Shown here: positions 37,579 through 48,473 of the stretch, in pieces
Layout: every line of letters starts with the position of its first letter
Numbering within the stretch: position 1 is the stretch's first letter
Source: Symbiodinium natans
Taxonomy: Eukaryota; Sar; Dinophyceae; Suessiales; Symbiodiniaceae
Assembly: GCA_905221605.1 (NCBI GenBank)
Contig: CAJNDS010001857.1
Coordinates: 172,501-236,500 of the forward strand
DNA: 64,000 nt
Direction of reading: 5' to 3'
Notes under the pieces: model-generated
The model's input: only the letters and a program-made list of their open reading frames with translations
Told to the model about the DNA's origin: nothing
Database searches by the model: none
Translations under genes and position numbers: made by a program

Positions 37579-38374
37579 CTCAACCCCAAGCCCAACTCCC
37601 TCTGAAACCCCACAAGCCCTAAATGCCAAGCCCTAAACGCCAAACCCTAAACCCCAAACCCTAAGCCGATCTAGGCTTGGCCCCTGAAACCCTCTCATTC
37701 GTGTTCCCCTAGAGACCTAAGCCTTCCGCCCCACAACTCCCTAGACGCTAAACTGACTCCTCAAACCAAGCAACCCTAACACCCTACGACCCCAAACCCA
37801 CCCTAAACCCTAAACCCTAAACCCTAAATCCTAAACCCTAAACCCTAAACTTGAATTTGTTCAGGGTTTGGGGGCTTCATGTCGAACCAACCCATAGTCC
37901 CTCAGCTAGGGAATATACCTTTAACCATAAAGGGGACCCGCACTTCGAAATTAAGGTTTAGGGTTTAGGGTTTAGGGTTTGGGGTTTAGGGTTTAGGGTT
38001 TAGGGTTCAGGGAGGGCTTGCGGCATTTCTTTATGTATTGTTTAGGGACCCTGGGTCCCTAAACTGTACCAACCCTCACACCTCCCCTACCAACCCTCAC
38101 ACCTCCCCGAACACCCCTTGTAACCCCTGAATTGCCCCCTGCCATCCCACCTAAACCTTACGACCTAAACCCTACAGCCCTCCCACCCCAAACACCCCAA
38201 ACACCTCTTTTCCCAAAACCCTTGGTCTTCCCCGGAAAGAAGGTGTGCATACCCTAAACCCCTCAACCTTCTTTCAAACCCCCCTGAACCTCCCCAACCC
38301 CCACTAAACCAACCTGAAAATCCCACACCTCCTGAACCCTAAACCCCAAACGCTACACCCCAAACCCTAAACCC

Positions 38375-38467
38375 TACAAGTAGGGCTCTACGTGCCCTAA
38401 ACAAGGTTATACCTATAGTTACCTTGCTTACAGCCCTGCTTATAACTACGCATGAACCTGCAAGTAG
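38375..38467. mobile_element. Palindromic element family B (left end truncated)
   Basis: Interior and right end (TAACTACGCATGAACCTGCA) kept; starts abruptly at CCCTACAAGTAGGG. Confidence 0.65.
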
Positions 38468-38545
38468 CCCTAAACCCTAAACCCTAAAACCCTAAACCCT
38501 AAACCCTAAACCCTAAACCCTAAACCCTAAACCCTAAACCCTAAC
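38467..38545. repeat. CCCTAAA array
   Basis: Array on the left of the exon at 38578. Confidence 0.95.
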
Positions 38546-38577
38546 TTGGGGGCTCCAGGCCCCCCAAAAAACGCCGC

Positions 38578-38632
38578 GGCGCATTGTCAGCCGCAGGTGG
38601 CGGGGGAGCTCGGCCCGCCGGTCCTCTGTTTC
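38578..38632 (-). CDS. Exon, charged helix
   Basis: Acceptor CCAG|GAA, GC donor CGCC|GCGGCG. Reads ETEDRRAELPRHLRLTMR, phase 0 to 1. The right side is the start of a long TTTAGGG/TTTGGGG array. Confidence 0.7.
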
Positions 38633-38640
38633 CTGGCAGT

Positions 38641-39130
38641 GCAGGGTTTAGGGTTTAGGGTTTAGGGTTTCGGGGTTTAGGGTTTAGGGTTTAGGGTTTA
38701 GGGTTTAGGGTTTGGGGTTTGGGGTTTGGGGTTTGGGGTTTGGGGTTTGGGGTTTAGGGTTTAGGGTTTAGGGTTTGGGGTTTAGGGCTTCGGGGTTTAG
38801 GGTTTAGGGTTTGGGGTTTGGGGTTTGGGGTTTGGCGTTTGGGGTTTAGCGTTTAGGGTTTGGGGTTTGGGGTTTAGGGTTTAGGGTTTGGGGTTTAGGG
38901 TTTGGGGTTTAGGGTTTAGGGTTTAGGGTTTGGGGTTTGGGGTTTGGGGTTTAGGGTTTGGGGTTTAGGGTTTGAGGTTTGGGGTTTGGGGTTTTGGCAT
39001 TTGGGGTTTGGGGTTTAGGTTTGGGGTTTGGGGTTGGGGGTTTGGGGTTTGGGGTTTACGGTTTACGGTTTACGGTTTACGATGTACGGCTTACGGTTTA
39101 GGATTGGGGTTTGGGGTTTGGGGTTTAGGG
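38641..39130. repeat. TTTAGGG/TTTGGGG mixed array
   Basis: Almost 500 bases in which TTTGGGG units predominate, ending in a TTTACGG block. Strong G-run pattern on the plus strand. Confidence 0.95.
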
Positions 39131-39331
39131 GCGCTTGGGAGTTCAGAGTTCGGCGTTAGTCAGTTCAAGTCGCAACTAATGTTGGCGCTTTGGGGGGCTG
39201 CATTTAAAGGAGCTGCAGGGTTGTGAGTGGCTCATGGAAGACAGGAACCTACACCCCCAAGACCCCATAAGGAGTCACTTGCGCTTGCGGATCTCACATC
39301 ACAAGCCCCCTTCCAAACGCAGCCCAGTCGC

Positions 39332-39370
39332 CGCGGACTTGAGGTAGCGCAGCCGCGCGTCCAGCCACTC
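39332..39370 (-). CDS. Exon, helical
   Basis: Acceptor CCAG|GAG, GC donor GCG|GCGACT. Reads EWLDARLRYLKSA. The frame is open to a TGA at about 39297, so this could alternatively be a last exon; phase with 38632 and 40126 favours an internal one. Confidence 0.6.
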
Positions 39371-40125
39371 CTGGCTTTTTCCCCCGCACCCCCAGGGATC
39401 ACAGGGCAAAGGGTTGAAAGATTTCGGTTTAGGGGAGGGCATAGGGTTGCCAGAACGGATCCGGCAGCCCTGATTCTGGCCAGATATGGGAACGTGCGGG
39501 GTTCCTAAGGAAAGGGGGTTGTAAGACAGGAGGCACCCAGGAAGTGTTTCGGGAAGCCTAGACCCAGTACTAAGGGGCATTGGGCGATTGGGGGAAACTT
39601 GGCTTATATGAGAACCTGCATCGACTCAGACTCTGAATAAGAAAACGCATGCTGAGACTGCCTGGGTCACGTTGCAGACCAGCTGCACTACTACTCGTGA
39701 GAAGGAACTCAATCAACGCAACACATCCAAACAACTAACTTGCAGGGCCCTCACAGTCAAAGGAACAGCATCCCAGACATTTGGGCACGCTCGCTTGCTG
39801 CACAGCTCGTGGGCTCAGAGCAGGCTTCATCCCTGAGACCCGAAGCCCCCCCCCCCCCCCCGCACCAAGGCATCCAATCTCCACAAGCCATCGCCCTAAA
39901 CCCTTCTTTCTACCAAACAACCCATCCCCCCAGAAAAACCCTTCCATCCCCTAAGCCCCTCTCAAACCCCCCTCCCCCCATGCACTTAAACTTCGAAACA
40001 AAACAAAAAACATAAACGCCCTTCACGCCAACCTTAAAAATAATTGGTGGGGGGAGGGAACCCTGACCCCAAAATCCTAAACTCTTAAACCCCTAAACCC
40101 TCAAACCCTAAACCCTAAACCATGC

Positions 40126-40203
40126 CTGGAGCTTCCCAGCGCAGGGGTTCGGCGCCAGCCGCGCGTTGGTGGCCGCGGAGGCCTGGAGGTTGCAGCCTGG
40201 GAG
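40126..40203 (-). CDS. Exon, Ala/Asn-rich
   Basis: Acceptor TTGAG|CTC, GC donor CTCCAG|GCATGG, 26 codons in phase 0. Reads LPGCNLQASAATNARLAPNP and on. Confidence 0.65.
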
Positions 40204-40511
40204 CTCAAGGAGCACCAGAAGCAAAAAGGGGTTCAACTCGAGGGTTTAGGGTTTAGGGTTTAGGGTTTAGGGTTCAGGGTTTAGGGTTTAGGGTTTAGGG
40301 TTTAGGGTTTAGGGTTTAGGGTTTAGGGTTTAGGGTTTAGGGTTTAGGGCTTAGGGCTCAGGGTCGAGGATATATTTAGGGGGCTTTACAAGCTTGCAAG
40401 GGTTTTCAAGGGTTTTTGCCGCAAGGGAGTCTATACAAGTAGGGCCCCCTGAAAAAAAGGATCCCCAACACAGACCCTAAACCCTAAACCCTACATCCTG
40501 TCGGCTCTCGC

Positions 40512-40586
40512 CAGGCAGCTAAGCAAGAGCGTCCGCGTTCGGCAGAGATGTCTGGCGCGGAGCTTGTCGGATCGGATCATCAGCAC
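40512..40586 (-). CDS. Exon, basic
   Basis: Acceptor CCTAG|GTG, GC donor CTG|GCGAGA, 25 codons in phase 0. Reads VLMIRSDKLRARHLCRTRTL and on. The acceptor lies inside the last TTTAGGG unit. Confidence 0.65.
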
Positions 40587-40589
40587 CTA

Positions 40590-40797
40590 GGGTTTAGGGT
40601 TTAGGGTTTAGGGTTTAGGGTTGAGGGTTGAGGGTTGAGGGTTGAGGGTTTAGGGTTTAGGGTTTAGGGTTTAGGGTTTAGGGTTTAGGGTTTAGGGTTT
40701 AGGGTTTAGGTTTAGGGTTTAGGGTTTAGGGTTTAGGGTTTAGGGTTTAGGGTTTAGGGTTTAGGGTTTAGGGTTTAGGGTTTAGGGTTTAGGGACA
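40590..40797. repeat. TTTAGGG array
   Basis: About 29 units including a TTGAGGG block; its first unit abuts the acceptor of the exon at 40512. Confidence 0.95.
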
Positions 40798-41320
40798 GAC
40801 GGGAAGTAGTTTAGAGGTCATATCCTGCACACCCTAAACCAACTAAACCCCTATCCCCAAACCCGAAAAATCCCACAACCCGAAAGAGGTCCTAAGCCCG
40901 AAGCCCCCACACCGCAGCCGCAAAACGTGGAGTTTTTGCAGCACTTCGGGGGAACCCGAGGAAAGGGAAATACTGGAGTTGGGGGTTTCGAGCCCATTGT
41001 AGCCCTCAACCGTTTAATTTATGGTCCACAAATCCATAAGCCCAATAAGCCCATAAGCCCATAAGCCCATAAACCCTAAACCCTAACCCTAGGGTTCTAG
41101 GTTCGAAGGATCTCGAGGGGATCTACACCCTGAATCAAAACCTGAAGCTCACAGTCGGGGACAGGTTGAGATCTTGCCGCCTTCTCCCAAAACCAAATGT
41201 CCAAACCCTAAGACCTAAACCCTAAACCCTAAACCCGAAACCCCTAAACCCTAGCCCTAAACCCTAAACCCTAAACCCTTTTAAGGGGATTTTTGGGGGG
41301 CCCAGAAGTCCGGAAGGGAC

Positions 41321-41389
41321 GGCGGACGACGTCTCCGAGGCTTTGGCGGTGCCAGGGGCTGCCGTGACTTTGAAGGGCTTGGCATCCAC
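41321..41389 (-). CDS. Exon, Ala/Thr/Ser-rich linker
   Basis: Acceptor CGCAG|GTG, GT donor GCC|GTCCCT, 23 codons in phase 0. Reads VDAKPFKVTAAPGTAKASET and on, a low-complexity linker. Confidence 0.65.
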
Positions 41390-41468
41390 CTGCGCTGGTG
41401 CTTCAAAGGTACGGGGGGTAGGGTTTAGGGTTTAGGGTGTAGGGGGTAGGGTGTAGGGTTTAGGGCTT

Positions 41469-41598
41469 ACCTCTAAGTTCAGGGGTAGTTATAAACCGGG
41501 TGATGAGTACCCTACATACGGTTACAACCAAGTATAACTGTAGTTCCCCTACTTCTGGCCCCAATGATAAAATAAACCTACCCATGACCTCCAAGTAG
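41469..41598. mobile_element. Palindromic element family B (diverged)
   Basis: CTCTAAGTTCAGGGGTAGTT at the left and CTACCCATGACCTCCAAGTA at the right. Confidence 0.65.
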
Positions 41599-42030
41599 GG
41601 TCCAGTAGTCTGGGGGCTTTGGGTTTTGGGTTTAGGGGTTAGAGCTTTATGGGTTGAAGTGTTTTTGTTTAGTTTCGGGTTTCTTGAGGCTCAGGGTTTT
41701 TAGGGCTTAAGGCTGAGGAATGCTTCGGTCTCAGGGCCGGGGGCCTAGGGTTTACGTAGACTCTAGTGCCCTGATTGCCCTGAACCCTAAACCCTAAACC
41801 CTAAACCCCAAACCCTAAACCCCCGGCCCCCAACCCCAAACCCTAAACCCTAAACGAAATCTACTTACAGGTTCATGAATGGTTGTAAGGAGGGCTCTAC
41901 GTACCTTAGCCTAAGTTCCCCTAGCAATATAAGAAGCAAGAGTGTGCCTTGTTTTGCTTAGTCAGATTTTAGAGCCTATCCGTTTGAAAGGGGCTAAGGG
42001 TACTTACTACTGGGTATTCCAGTTGAGGGT

Positions 42031-42139
42031 CTACTATTTGCTTAAGAACCTCCCCCAAAAAAAACATGAAAGAGAGTAATACCTATATTACCCTTATAAT
42101 TACAAGGAAGAATATTTTGAATGCTTAAGCAACTGGTAG
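42031..42139. mobile_element. Palindromic element family A, copy 7
   Basis: Perfect left end CTACTATTTGCTTAAGAACC, decayed right end. Confidence 0.75.
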
Positions 42140-42199
42140 GGGCTTTTACCTAAAAGTACCCACGAACCTTCTCAAGTGCGACAAAATCGGAGGGGCGAC

Positions 42200-42262
42200 C
42201 TCGGCGTACGGCTTCAGCTCCATTTCGCCGTAACCCGGGCCGATACACACGACGCAGAGGAC
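42200..42262 (-). CDS. Exon, IGPGYGEMEL
   Basis: Acceptor GCTAG|GTC, GT donor GAG|GTCGCC, 21 codons in phase 0. Reads VLCVVCIGPGYGEMELKPYA, a hydrophobic strand followed by a Gly-rich turn. Confidence 0.7.
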
Positions 42263-42944
42263 CTAGCGCAGGCTGAGGGGTTTAGGGTTTAGGGTTTAGG
42301 GTTTAGGGTTTAGGGTTTAGGGTTTAGGGTTTAGGGTTTTGGGTTTTGGGTTTTGGGTTGGCACAGCCTATGCCATTGTGGCTTCGGGCTTCGGGATTTC
42401 GGCTTCGGTTTCGGGTTAGGGAACTTCCTGCCTCAACAATCACTGCTCGACTTTTCCCAATCCCGAGCTCTGAACCCCAAACCCCAAGCCTACAGCATTA
42501 AACCCTAAACTGTAGAGTCTAAACTCACTCAAGGCGTCCTGCACCATAAATCCCTAAACCCGAATTGAGGCCCCAAACCCTAGGTTGAGTCACTCCCAGG
42601 CCAGGAGCAGCTGGATAGAAACAGGGTTTCCCAGAATCCCCCTGTCGTGGCACTGTTTCTTACACCCAACAGTGGGATCCTTGCGTTTATGTGGTCTTTG
42701 GGCCCCGAACTTTGGGCGTTTGGAAGTTCCACCATTGGCATCTATAACCTGATGCCGGTAACCCTAAGCCGCCTTCAACCCGGAACCCTAAACCCTTTAA
42801 GGTTTAGGGTTTAGGGTTTGAGGTTTAAGGTTTAGGGTTTAAGTTTTAGGGTTTAGGGTTTAGGGTTTAGGGTTTAGGGTTAGGGTTTAGGGTTTAGGGT
42901 TTAAGGTTGAGAGCCCCAAACCCTAAGCCCTTTGTGCCGAGCAC

Positions 42945-42985
42945 CGCGCTCGCCCGAAGCGGAAGTCGCTCAGCCACATCGACGC
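42945..42985 (-). CDS. Exon
   Basis: Acceptor CCAG|GC, GT donor GCG|GTGCTC, phase 1 to 0. Reads VDVAERLPLRASA. The frame was chosen because it joins both neighbours; another open frame reads ASMWLSDFRFGRAR. Confidence 0.6.
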
Positions 42986-43445
42986 CTGGCTCGGGTTTCA
43001 CTGGGTTGTAAGTAAGGTTAGAGCCGCGGTTTAGGGTTTAGGGTTTAGGGATTAGGGTTTAGGGTTTGGGGTTAGAGTTTAGGGTTTAGGGTTTAGGGTT
43101 TAGGATTTAGGGTTTGGGGTTTAGGGTTTGGGGGTTTGGGGTTGACCCTACAAAAAACCCTACTTGTCCCCAAGCCTCAACAATCGGGTTCAAGCAACTC
43201 AGGTGGGGAACAGGCCTTTGCTTATTGCCCACCCCATCCCCTGAATGTTTGGGAAGCAAGAAACCTGTATTATGAGGTTTCTCCCTCAACTCTAAACTCT
43301 GACCTGCGGGTACCGGCACGTATCCAGCCTTGTCTAACCCTAAAACCTAAAACCCTAGATCCCTAAACCCTCAAACCTAAACCCTAAAACCATAAACCCT
43401 AAACCCTAAACCTTAAACCTTAAAAAAACCCTACAGGAGCCTCAC

Positions 43446-43518
43446 CCGGGGTCAGCTTCTGTATGATCCCCTCAAGGGGCCCGGTCTCGTGAAGAACCGC
43501 CTTGGCGCGACTTGGCGG
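43446..43518 (-). CDS. Exon, HETGPLEGIIQKLTP
   Basis: Acceptor CTGAG|CCG, canonical donor CCGG|GTGAGG, phase 0 to 1. Reads PPSRAKAVLHETGPLEGIIQ and on. Confidence 0.7.
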
Positions 43519-43619
43519 CTCAGGGACTCAGCGGTGCCGATAAGTTGGGCTGAGCTTACGCACTCTTCTTTTAGAATCAGGGTTTAGGGTTTGGGGTTTA
43601 GGATTTAGGGTTTCGGGTC

Positions 43620-43760
43620 GGTTTAGTGTTTAGTGTTTAGTGTTTAGTGTTTAGTGTTTAGGGTTTAGGGTTTAGGGTTTAGGGTTTAGGGTTTAGGGTT
43701 TAGGGTTTAGGGTTTAGGGTTTAGGGTTTAGGGTTTAGGGTCTAGGGTCTAGGGTTTAGG
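43620..43760. repeat. TTTAGTG then TTTAGGG array
   Basis: Five units of TTTAGTG followed by about a dozen TTTAGGG and two TCTAGGG. Confidence 0.95.
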
Positions 43761-44064
43761 ATTTGGGGATCCAAGCGCAACCTAGGAATAAACAGGGATG
43801 CCCTTTTTGGGGAAAGGGGCTTATCAATGAGGGCCTATATATACTCCCTAAATCCTAAACGCTGAACTCAAACCCTACAGCTAAACCTACACCATCCTAT
43901 GCCCTTAAAGCTCCGCCGGCCCGGTGTGCGGGGCGCACGGTGCATCATGACCGTTGGGGCACCTCATCATGCCGTTGGGGCACCCCACCACCACCGCCAC
44001 CACGACCCCACCCCGCCACCCACCCGCCACCCCCGCCACCCCCGCCACCCCCGGCCCCGCCACC

Positions 44065-44069
44065 CCACC

Positions 44070-44103
<34 letters not shown>
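44065..44103. repeat. C-homopolymer tract
   Basis: About 30 consecutive C bases after a CCACC-rich stretch. Similar single-base runs lie at 4915, 31183, 52441 and 63080. Confidence 0.9.
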
Positions 44104-44314
44104 ACACCCACCCTCCTTTTTCCCCGTCTCCTTTCAAGGCCACCCCCTCACCTCTTGTTCTCACACATTTGGGGTGCCTGGTCGATACGTGAGCCTACGT
44201 GTTACAACAGGATTGCCTCGACAATGGGCAGGCCCCGGCCGAGGCGCTCCCTAATCAAACCCTAAAAGTCCCAAACCCTCAATGAAATTCCAAGTAAGCC
44301 AGCCCTAAACAAAC

Positions 44315-44386
44315 CTGCGGCCACGTCGCGCGGGCTCTCGAGACGATTTCTAAGCCCATCTTGAAGGAGATGAAGGGTGCCGTGAC
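44315..44386 (-). CDS. Exon
   Basis: Acceptor CGCAG|GTC, donor CCGCAG|GTTTAGGG, in which the intron opens directly with the telomere-like unit. 24 codons in phase 0, reading VTAPFISFKMGLEIVSRARA and on. Confidence 0.75.
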
Positions 44387-44399
44387 CTGCGGAGTGCAC

Positions 44400-44535
44400 T
44401 TAGGGTCTAGGGTTTAGGGTGTAGGGTGTAGGGTGTAGGGTTTAGGGTTTAGGGTTTAGGGTTTAGGGTTTAGGGTTTAGGGTTTAGGGTTTAGGGTTTA
44501 GGGTTTAGGGTTTAGGGTTTAGGGTTTAGGGTTCC
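44400..44535. repeat. TTTAGGG/TGTAGGG array
   Basis: Right-hand array of the exon at 44315, beginning with TGTAGGG variants. Confidence 0.95.
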
Positions 44536-44885
44536 GAGTTTAGGGTTCATGCCGTACTTTGAGGACGCCCGGTTTTGAAGCTTTCACTCGACATACTGGG
44601 GCAGTGGAAAACCCCAGAATGCCACAACGGAAGCCTTCCGGACAAACCCCCCACTTGAAGGATCATGAGTAATTAGTTGTCAGTAGGGCTCTAGACCCAA
44701 GAGTTGCCTAGGAATAAAGAGGGTGCCCTTCTTGGTTTAAAGGGCTTATAAGGGAACTGAGGGCCTGCTCTGGGTCCTAGGGTTATCACCAGAAATGATT
44801 ATAATAACCCCTTAACCCTGTTCCCTCAACCCTGAACCCTAAACCCTACTTACGGTCATATTTGCCCTAAATCCAAATCCCGGAC

Positions 44886-44948
44886 CGCCTGAGCAAGCTC
44901 GGTCATCTCGTCATCCAGGGCCTTGAGGCCTCGTACTTGCGCTTGCGT
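44886..44948 (-). CDS. Exon, predicted coiled helix
   Basis: Acceptor TAAAG|ACG, GT donor GCG|GTCCGG, 21 codons. Reads TQAQVRGLKALDDEMTELAQ, a heptad-like charged helix. Confidence 0.65.
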
Positions 44949-44959
44949 CTTTATGAAGA

Positions 44960-45880
44960 AAAGGGTGCTGCCACGATTGCTTTATTGATTCTCCTGAGTT
45001 TTGTGGGGTTTCGGGCTCAGGGGTTTGGAGCTTGGAGCCTCTATATGCCTTTATCGTTGGGGGCTCAAACCTTGCAACCAGGTCGCAGCCCGAGCTGCGG
45101 GCTGGGGCTTTAGCATCTTCGGGATAGCAGCAGGAAAGGTCCACTGCAGCAAGCTGATGGCACAAGAAGCTCCAGGGCGCTTCTTTGGTACAAATAAAAC
45201 CCAAAAGAAAGTACAGGAATCCTTAGATTCTCCAGAGTGCTTACACGGCTGACCTGTGGCAGCTGGCAATTTTTTGGCACAGGTCCCTCATGCCTTCCAA
45301 GGCTGGAATTCCTGTTCTCTCATGCTTACTAAAACTCCACCCACTCTGAAGCTTACTCAAACCACCTCCCTGACCACTGTCTCTTTCTCAAACCGGTTCG
45401 CCTTTTGGCATAAAGTGTGTGCCGTACAGCCTCAGGTTCCTCCGCAGCTTCTGAAGCAGACATGCGACCCCTAGCCGGACGGAGAACAGATTAGTCACAA
45501 AGAAAAGAAAGCAAAGTCCACGGGTACTATAGGGGGGTTAGTGATTGTGATTTGACAAAAGGTCACGCGCTCGAATCATAGAAACAAAAAACTGGACCAG
45601 CTGCTAAAGCTTAAACCTTAACGCCTAAACCCCGGAGACCAAACCCCAAAGCTAAAACCGCAACCACCAAACTCCAAAGCCTAAACCCAAAACCCCAAAC
45701 ACCAAACCCCAAACCCGAAACCCGACACCCTAACACCCTAAAACCCTACACCCTAAAAGCCCTAAAACCCTAAAACTCCGAAACAGTACACCAAAAAAAA
45801 AAACTAAACCCTACACCCCAAACCCTAAACCCTAAACCCTAAACCCTAAACCCTAAACCCCAAACCCTAACCCTAAACCC
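44960..45880. other. Unique segment, possible gene boundary
   Basis: Nine hundred bases with few telomere-like units, then CCCTAAA-rich sequence. The exons on either side can be joined only with an uncertain donor, so a gene boundary could lie here. Confidence 0.35.
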
Positions 45881-45919
45881 TAAACCCCCGCACGCCCTCG
45901 GGCCCCCTTCGGAGCCTTC

Positions 45920-45979
45920 CCGCAGAGGCTCTTCCTTCAGGGACAGCGGCGCGATGCGGGCCTCAAGAGACGCCGGAGG
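45920..45979 (-). CDS. Exon, acidic/basic linker
   Basis: Acceptor CAAAG|CCT; the only open frame reads PPASLEARIAPLSLKEEPLR. The donor is uncertain, with GA- or GC-type choices between about 45910 and 45935. Confidence 0.5.
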
Positions 45980-45993
45980 CTTTGAAGGGGTGT

Positions 45994-46470
45994 GGGGTTT
46001 AGGGGTTTAGGGGTTTCGGGGTTTCGGGGTTTAGGGGTTTAGGGGTTTAGGGGTTTAGGGGTTTAGGGGTTTAGGGGTTTAGGGGTTTAGGGGTTTAGGG
46101 GTTTAGGGTTTTAGGGGTTTAGGGGTTTAGGGGGTTTAGGGGGTTTAGGGGGTTTAGGGGTTTAGGGGTTTAGGGGTTTTTGTTTAGGGTTTAGGGGGTT
46201 TAGGTTTAGGTTTAGGGGTTTAGGGTTTAGGGGTTTAGGGGTTTAGGGTTTAGGGTTTAGGGGTTTAGGGTTTAGGGGTTTTTAGGGGTTTAGGGTTTAG
46301 GGGGGGGTTTAGGGGTTTAGGGGGTTTAGGGGTTTAGGGGTTTAGGCTTTAGGGGTTTCGGGGTTTAGGGGTTTAGGGGTTTAGGGGTTTTAGGGGTTTC
46401 GGGGTTTAGGGGGGGGTTTAGGGTTTTAGGGGGTTTAGGGGTTTCGGGGTTTAGGGGTTTAGGGTTTTGC
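45994..46470. repeat. TTTAGGGG octamer array
   Basis: Nearly 480 bases of eight-base units with nine- and seven-base slippage forms. Confidence 0.95.
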
Positions 46471-46599
46471 TTGAAGGATTTGGGGTTAGGGTTTAGGGCA
46501 GTTTGGGGTTTGAGGGCTGGTTATTTTCCATTTTCCCGCCCCAGCTGATCAGTGTATGTGGGCTTAGGGTTTGGGGTTTGGGGTTTGGGGTTTGGTTTA

Positions 46600-46885
46600 G
46601 GTTTAGGGTTTAGGGGGTTTAGGGTTTTTAGGGTTTAGGGTTTAGGGTTAGGGGTTTAGGGTTTAGGGTTTAGGGTTTAGGGTTTAGGGGGTTTAGGGTT
46701 TAGGGTTTAGGGTTTAGGGTTTAGGGTTTAGGGTTTAGGGTTTAGGGTTTAGGGTTTAGGGTTTAGGGTTTAGGGTTTAGGGTTTAGGGTTTAGGGTTTA
46801 GGGTTTAGGGTTTAGGGTTTAGGGTTTAGGGTTTAGGGTTTAGGGTTTAGGGTTTAGGGTTTAGGGTTTAGGGTTTAGGGTTTAG
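46600..46885. repeat. Longest TTTAGGG array in window
   Basis: From about 46689 the array is nearly perfect for some 28 units. This is internal DNA between coding exons, not a chromosome end. Confidence 0.95.
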
Positions 46886-46954
46886 GGTTTAGGGGCCGAA
46901 CCTCAAGAAGCTGCGGGGGTACGTAACCCTAAACCCTTCGTGCAGCCCTTCTGC

Positions 46955-46993
46955 GGAGCCCTCATCGCCGAAGAGGCCGCTGAACACAAGCTC
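46955..46993 (-). CDS. Exon
   Basis: Acceptor GTGCAG|GAG, GC donor TCC|GCAGAA. Reads ELVFSGLFGDEGS. On the plus-strand left it borders the longest near-perfect TTTAGGG array. Confidence 0.6.
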
Positions 46994-47507
46994 CTGCACT
47001 GGCCCCCTACACCCCTTTGGGCCCCTACACCCCTACACACCTGTGCTTCACCCCCCAAGACCCTGAAACCCTAACTGAACCCTTCATTTGCGATGCGGTT
47101 TTGGTCACATCCATCCTTCAATCCCCGAGCCCTGGTTTAGGGTTTAGGGTTCAGGGTTCAGGGTTTAGGGTTTAGGGTTTAGGGTTTAGGATTTAGGGGA
47201 TCCAACAGACCCTAAACCACAACACCCCAAACCCCTTGTTTTCAGCTGCCATGGGTGCGGACTGTGCGATGACAAGCCTAAAGCCCTGAAACCCTAAGCC
47301 CTGAAACCCTCGAACCCCAAAACCCATATGAAACCCTTAGAATAACCCCTTAAAAGGACAATAACCCTGTCAAACAACCCTTAACACTCAGAACCCTTGA
47401 CACCCTTATACCCGAAACCCTAAACCCTTTAACCCTAAACCCTTTAACCCTAAACCCTAAACCCTAAACCCTAAACCCTAAACCCTAAACCCCAAACCCT
47501 AAGTCGC

Positions 47508-47582
47508 CGTGTCCTCGGGCCGGTAGAAGGCCTCGGCCTCGTCCAGCGCTGCGGCATCGGCCTTGGCCTTCTCCAAAACCTC
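47508..47582 (-). CDS. Exon, long charged helix
   Basis: Acceptor TTCCAG|GAG, GC donor ACG|GCGACT, 25 codons in phase 0. Reads EVLEKAKADAAALDEAEAFY and on. The upstream intronic stretch keeps the frame open with Lys/Pro-rich codons, which is probably coincidental. Confidence 0.7.
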
Positions 47583-48428
47583 CTGGAAATTAAGGGTTCT
47601 TTTACGTTTCTGAGGCTTTTTTAAAGGGTTTTTAAAGGGTTGTTTAAAGGGTTTTTTAACGGGTTCTTTAAAGGGTTTTTGGGGGGTTTTCAAAGGGCTT
47701 CTTAGGGTTTTTTTAGGTGCTTTTAGGGGTTTGGTGCGTAAATCGTGCATTGTCGCAAGACTTGTGCTCAGCCCCAAACCAGCCCAGGGAAAAACCACGT
47801 GTGGGAGAAAACCCGGGGCCTCAGGAGATCCAGCCGGCTGCCGTAATATTAAGACACCCCAAACCCCGCACCAACCCCCGAAAAGAAGCCCGACAAGCAG
47901 CACCGAAGGGTTTTTAGGGGTTTTTAGGGGTTTTAAGGAGCTTTAAAGGGGTTTTAAGGGGTTGTAAGGGAAGGGGTTTTTTTGCAGGGTTTTGGGGGTT
48001 TTCAGGGGTTTTAGGGTTTTGGGGGGCACGTAATATTAGGCTAGACCCAAGAGGGTTTGTTTAAAGGGGTTTAGGGCTGAGGGTTGGGGGTTGGGGCTTG
48101 AGGGTTTAGGGTTGAGGGTTGGTGTTTAGGGCTTTGGGTTGAGGGTTGAGGGTTTAGGGTTGAGGGTGGAGGGTTTAGGGCTGAGGGTTGAGGGTTTAAG
48201 GTTTAGGATTGAGGGCTTGACGTGTAGGATCTAAAGGGAGTCGCAGGGTCGGGTAAAGACCGCTGTACATAGAACACAGGGCGGGAGCAGTGGGTCATTC
48301 GCTGCTGCCTGGCTATTTTTGCCACTTCGATGGGCCCCCCCAAAGGTCCTAAACTCTAAACGCTAAACCTTTACCCTAAACCCTAAGCCCTAAACCTTAA
48401 ACCCCTGGAAGTGAAAGTCGTTGGAGGC

Positions 48429-48473
48429 CCCCTGAAAGCCGCTGCAACCCATTGCTGCTCTCGTTGAAAGTTC
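48429..48473 (-). CDS. Exon candidate
   Basis: Acceptor CACAG|GAA, GC donor GGG|GCCTCC. Reads ELSTRAAMGCSGFQG; another open frame reads TFNESSNGLQRLSGG. Confidence 0.45.

Noticed and set aside
43899-44265. Overlapping long open frames on both strands rich in Pro, His, Gly
   Set aside because: Produced by a CCACC-rich and poly-C stretch; no splice sites or family match.
46600-46885. A real chromosome end (telomere)
   Set aside because: Coding exons in phase lie on both sides, the arrays occur in both orientations throughout the window, and most are degenerate.
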